The translations under genes and the position numbers were made by a program. A model generated the notes under the pieces. It saw nothing but the letters and a program-made list of their open reading frames with translations. It ran no database searches and was not told the origin of the DNA. Of a stretch of 64,000 nucleotides of DNA, positions 61,471-64,000 are shown in pieces; position 1 is the first letter of the stretch; each line of letters starts with the position of its first letter. The stretch lies in assembly GCA_039819545.1 (NCBI GenBank), contig JBCBRS010000001.1, positions 310,001-374,000 on the forward strand. Direction: 5' to 3'. Origin of the DNA: CALLPQ01 sp039819545 (GTDB taxonomy: Bacteria; Pseudomonadota; Alphaproteobacteria; Caulobacterales; Parvularculaceae).

Positions 61471-61776
61471 TTATTTAGTGTCCGGACCACAGAATGTTTC
61501 GTAGAGAAACATCATGATTTTCAAAATGTTTGGGTCGTCTATCGCGTAATAGATGGTCTGTGCTTCACGGCGTGTGGTGAGCGCTTTTTCTTGCCGTAAG
61601 CGCGCAAGGTGTTGAGACATGGCGGGTGGCTTCATGTCGACCAAATCGCATAGATCACTGACGGATCGCTCTCCTTCGACCAGCTGACAAAGGATCATCA
61701 GCCTGGCCGGGGAAGCGAGTAATTTCATGTAACTGCTAACCTCGTCAGCGGTTGATTCCATCTCTGCAATATCCAT
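61471..61776 (-). CDS. Second ArsR-family regulator, BigR/SqrR-like
   Basis: The 101-residue protein has the ArsR winged helix (LLASPARLMILCQLVEGERS, KPPAMSQHLARLRQEK) and cysteines at 30, 43 and 96. The 30-96 spacing of 66 matches the two sensing cysteines known for SqrR (41 and 107). It leads the leftward operon arsR-yeeE-DUF6691, the classical BigR arrangement. Palindromes upstream (61787-61809) could be its operator. Confidence 0.88.
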   Translation of the reverse strand: MDIAEMESTADEVSSYMKLLASPARLMILCQLVEGERSVSDLCDLVDMKPPAMSQHLARLRQEKALTTRREAQTIYYAIDDPNILKIMMFLYETFCGPDTK

Positions 61777-61786
61777 AATTCAGTAA

Positions 61787-61809
61787 TTGCGCAAATACGC
61801 ATATAATGC
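61787..61809. promoter_or_regulatory. Twin palindromes upstream of the second ArsR gene
   Basis: TTGCGCAA (61787-61794) and GCAT-ATA-ATGC (61799-61809) lie 11-33 bp upstream of the ArsR start, in a position suited to autorepression. Confidence 0.45.
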
Positions 61810-61973
61810 AAACTTTGATTATATTGAGATGGGTTTTGGCCAGCGATGGTGTGTGTCGATTTCAAAAGAGCTTGAGTATTTATGTCGCCAGAAAAAATAG
61901 CGGGCAATATGCACCAACGTCCGGTTTAGGGCGACTTAAGTCATTGGTTTTTATGGATCAAACGGCAATTTAG

Positions 61974-62151
61974 GGCCAATTCTGTTGAAAAACTATTTTT
62001 GGCCCTTCGGGAGAGAAGGGTGTTGGCGAAATGCCTTAACGAGAACAACAAACTCAGCAATATAATTCAATAAACCTTATTTTATGACCCGAAAATATCA
62101 ACCGTATAAAGAGAAAACTACTCGGTTTCGAGTTTTTCAACAGAATTGGCC
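61974..62151. mobile_element. MITE-like element, copy 2
   Basis: The 178-bp element has perfect 21-bp terminal inverted repeats (GGCCAATTCTGTTGAAAA... at 61974-61994 and its complement at 62131-62151) and no coding capacity. The right half matches copy 1 (24589-24767), the left half is diverged. Located between the ArsR operon and the terminator of the gene at 62213, near the right end of the island. No clear target-site duplication. Confidence 0.83.
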
Positions 62152-62162
62152 AAACCCGGTCA

Positions 62163-62197
62163 TACAAAGACCCTCCCAAGCGCATTGGGAGGGTGCT
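62163..62197 (-). terminator. Terminator of the gene at 62213
   Basis: CCCTCCCAA (62171-62179) pairs with TTGGGAGGG (62185-62193). On the minus strand the hairpin is followed by TCTTTGT. Opposite-strand bases GCTCGCTTTTT could also support rightward termination. Confidence 0.72.
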
Positions 62198-62212
62198 CGC
62201 TTTTTCGGCTGT

Positions 62213-63499
62213 CTAATTTGAAATAATGATGCTGCTTGCAGCTTCGAGAACCCACGCATCGTTTGCAGGCCGCAAGTCAATGAAGGTCTCCTCAGCCCCA
62301 TCACCCTCATTGCCCTCAGTGGCAGTAATCAAAAACGACTTGCCCCAGGTCTTGTCACCCACCGAAATCCGTATCTCGCCAGTGGCACCTTCCGGAACAT
62401 CACCGCGATAGAGGTTCACCGCAATGACCATTTTGTCGAGATCAACGGGGGCATAAAAGCTGACCGACTCAAGGCCGTTCAGCAGCTCCTCCCCATTGCG
62501 ATAATCGCGGTAGAATTGCCCTTCATTGGTGCGGCGGTTGCCATAGAAGATGATTTCCGCCCCATCAAATGGACGGATGTAGACGTCTAAATCACAGTTG
62601 CAGTTCCAGGTTATTCCCACTTCCACATCGATTGCACGCCGCCTTTGCGCGACCGGAATGATTTCATTGGTCAGAGGGCGTTCATGGATCGGGATGCGCC
62701 CGCCAGCATCCGGACGCACATAGATCATTTCAAGCTTCTGCGATGATGGTATCTCAAAATCCTCCAGACTTTCTGACTCACCGCGCAGGACGCTATTGAT
62801 CATTTGCTTGCGATCATTGTTGAAGGTGACCAGCGGCCCGCCAAGCGCCTTCATCGTCATGCCGACAAATCGATAGACACCGTCTTTGTAGCGATTGTTG
62901 CGCACCCAATCATAATCATCATAGGTGAAATAAACCGGGGTGCCCTGCAGACGACCCTCTAACCCCGCCATGCTGTAGGGCGAATTTGACGGCTCCACTG
63001 TAATGTAACCAGCTGACGGATAGTCTCCGTTCAGCATAGAGACTGATGGCTCACGCGGGTCATCATAAATCGGCGAACCAGCGATCACCACGGCATCGGT
63101 GGAAGCCATATCAAGCGTACTCACAATCGTGCGCAAGGATTGCGGCAGATTGAGTGCACCATGCCGCCGACCTTGGTCGGCATCCTTGGCAAACTTCAAG
63201 AGCCGCCCGATGCACGCCCGATTGGCATTGATCTTCGCCTTGTCAGAGGCATACGACTTTCGGTCCGGGACAATAAACTCACAGATCGTCTTGCCGGTCA
63301 TGCCGTCGAAGACGGCCGCCTTTTCGCCGGGATCAACAGCCGTCGCCATCAGGCGAATGATATCTTGCATCTCGGCGCGCTTCGCATCGGGCTTGCCATT
63401 GGGCGAAATCACAATTGCCAGGTTGCCCGCAAAGGCAGGGGCGGTAATGGTGCCCATTGAGAAGGCACCGGCCATAAGGATAGATTTCAATCGGTTCAT
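62213..63499 (-). CDS. Exported protein of unknown function
   Basis: From ATG 63499, with GGAG eight bases upstream, the product is 428 residues. It has a signal peptide (LKSILMAGAFSMGTITAPAFA), then a domain that may be VWA-like in outline (LAIVISPNGKPDAKRAEMQD; later DAVVIAGSPIYDD) and a C-terminal beta-rich domain with ITWNCNCDLDVYIRPFDGAE and IAVNLYRGDVPEGATGEIRI. The NCNCDLD motif is unusual. I do not recognise a family. It follows the membrane protein gene at 63528 on the same strand. Confidence 0.72.
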   Translation of the reverse strand: MNRLKSILMAGAFSMGTITAPAFAGNLAIVISPNGKPDAKRAEMQDIIRLMATAVDPGEKAAVFDGMTGKTICEFIVPDRKSYASDKAKINANRACIGRLLKFAKDADQGRRHGALNLPQSLRTIVSTLDMASTDAVVIAGSPIYDDPREPSVSMLNGDYPSAGYITVEPSNSPYSMAGLEGRLQGTPVYFTYDDYDWVRNNRYKDGVYRFVGMTMKALGGPLVTFNNDRKQMINSVLRGESESLEDFEIPSSQKLEMIYVRPDAGGRIPIHERPLTNEIIPVAQRRRAIDVEVGITWNCNCDLDVYIRPFDGAEIIFYGNRRTNEGQFYRDYRNGEELLNGLESVSFYAPVDLDKMVIAVNLYRGDVPEGATGEIRISVGDKTWGKSFLITATEGNEGDGAEETFIDLRPANDAWVLEAASSIIISN

Positions 63500-63527
63500 C
63501 ACGAACGCTCCGTTGTTGAGGGATAGG

Positions 63528-64000
63528 TTAGTCACGCGATTGCATGTCGCGGAGATCGCCCACAGCTTCTCCCACGAAGACATCACGCACCGCACGGATT
63601 TGAACAGCGCGAGCTTCGTCAGCAACCGCAGTTTTCTCGGCGTCAAGGGCGGGACCTTCCAGTTCCTTGACCTGCTTGTCGGCTTCATTCCATTTCGGGT
63701 TTTTCATGCTGTATGAAGCGGAACAGCGGGCCTGCCGGCGGTCATAGACAAGGAATAGGCTGGCCCCGATGACGACCTCAGCAATAATCTGCACAGCATT
63801 GCGCAGTTTACCGACCAGACTGTGGTCTTGCTGATCTGTAAAATCACCGTTCAGCACATCCCAGTCGATGTCAGCGGTCGCTCCCTCAAACGAAAACACG
63901 AACAGAATGATCCAGATAAAGATCAATACGCCCGATAGGCCAAACATCCCGAGGGAGTAAGCTTTGCGAGAGGTATCCCAGTCCAGCAAATGATACCCGG
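63528..64000 (-). CDS. Membrane protein, 5'-truncated by the window edge
   Basis: The frame is open to the window edge; a TTG at 63989 is a possible start but the codons before it are also open. It has two membrane segments (SLGMFGLSGVLIFIWIILFV and LRNAVQIIAEVVIGASLFLV) and a helical, charged C-terminus (KQVKELEGPALDAEKTAVAD). No family is recognised. It lies 28 bp upstream of the exported protein gene and is probably co-transcribed with it. Confidence 0.65.
   Translation of the reverse strand, partial: GYHLLDWDTSRKAYSLGMFGLSGVLIFIWIILFVFSFEGATADIDWDVLNGDFTDQQDHSLVGKLRNAVQIIAEVVIGASLFLVYDRRQARCSASYSMKNPKWNEADKQVKELEGPALDAEKTAVADEARAVQIRAVRDVFVGEAVGDLRDMQSRD

Noticed and set aside
43083..62151. 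Search for a second copy of the tRNA-Val 3' end as the right attachment site
   Set aside because: No match longer than a few bases was found by eye; serine recombinases may use a very short core.

Overview
The window comes from an alphaproteobacterial chromosome, probably aquatic. The evidence is a GcrA cell-cycle regulator, a CpdR-type single-domain response regulator, a plant-type glutamate-cysteine ligase, glyQ and glyS standing apart with unrelated genes between them, a GTTC-N7-GTTC SOS box, and a PomA/MotB-like stator next to flgB/flgC/fliE. I cannot name the genus. No rRNA genes and no CRISPR array were seen.

Layout. 1-4.7 kb: a 5-oxoprolinase operon (pxpA fragment, pxpB, pxpC), converging on a BCCT transporter and a zinc metallopeptidase. 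5-14.6 kb: an unknown membrane protein, an Arg-rich repeat protein, a TPR protein, glyQ, mtgA, a thioesterase, an esterase/ChaN-like protein and a PepSY protein. 14.7-20.2 kb: a large BNR-repeat protein and glyS. 20.4-32.6 kb: phoD, msrB, ubiA, a GNAT enzyme, rsmE, gshA, tRNA-Val(GAC), cpdR, an N-formylglutamate amidohydrolase, a predicted small RNA, a GT4 glycosyltransferase, an XRE regulator and a histidinol-phosphatase-like gene. 32.7-43 kb: ppk2, hslO, an ABC-2 permease, gcrA, motAB-like genes, dapF, tdk, fliE/flgC/flgB, a patatin and a DUF302 lipoprotein.

43.1-62.2 kb looks like a genomic island entering at tRNA-Val(TAC). Its left end carries a serine recombinase whose last codons lie antisense inside the tRNA, a small partner gene under a promoter overlapped by an SOS box, two unknown genes, and a type IV coupling protein gene broken by an in-frame amber codon. 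The rest is mostly sulfide/persulfide chemistry: three rhodaneses, a DUF2892 protein, an exported DsrE protein, a YHS protein, a sterol-desaturase-like protein, a peroxiredoxin, a persulfide-dioxygenase-like MBL enzyme, sulfide:quinone oxidoreductase, a SulP transporter, a DUF442 lipoprotein, two YeeE/YedE proteins and two ArsR regulators with a BigR/SqrR-like cysteine pair.

The most notable new observation is a 13-bp palindrome, GTGAYTWARTCAC, placed 57-76 bp upstream of four transcription units of the island. Inside that set lies a Crp/Fnr-type regulator gene that is frameshifted in a run of eight T. Other notable items are a three-copy 119-bp intergenic repeat, a two-copy MITE-like element with terminal inverted repeats (one copy near the right end of the island), and a predicted approximately 91-nt small RNA with an anti-Shine-Dalgarno segment.
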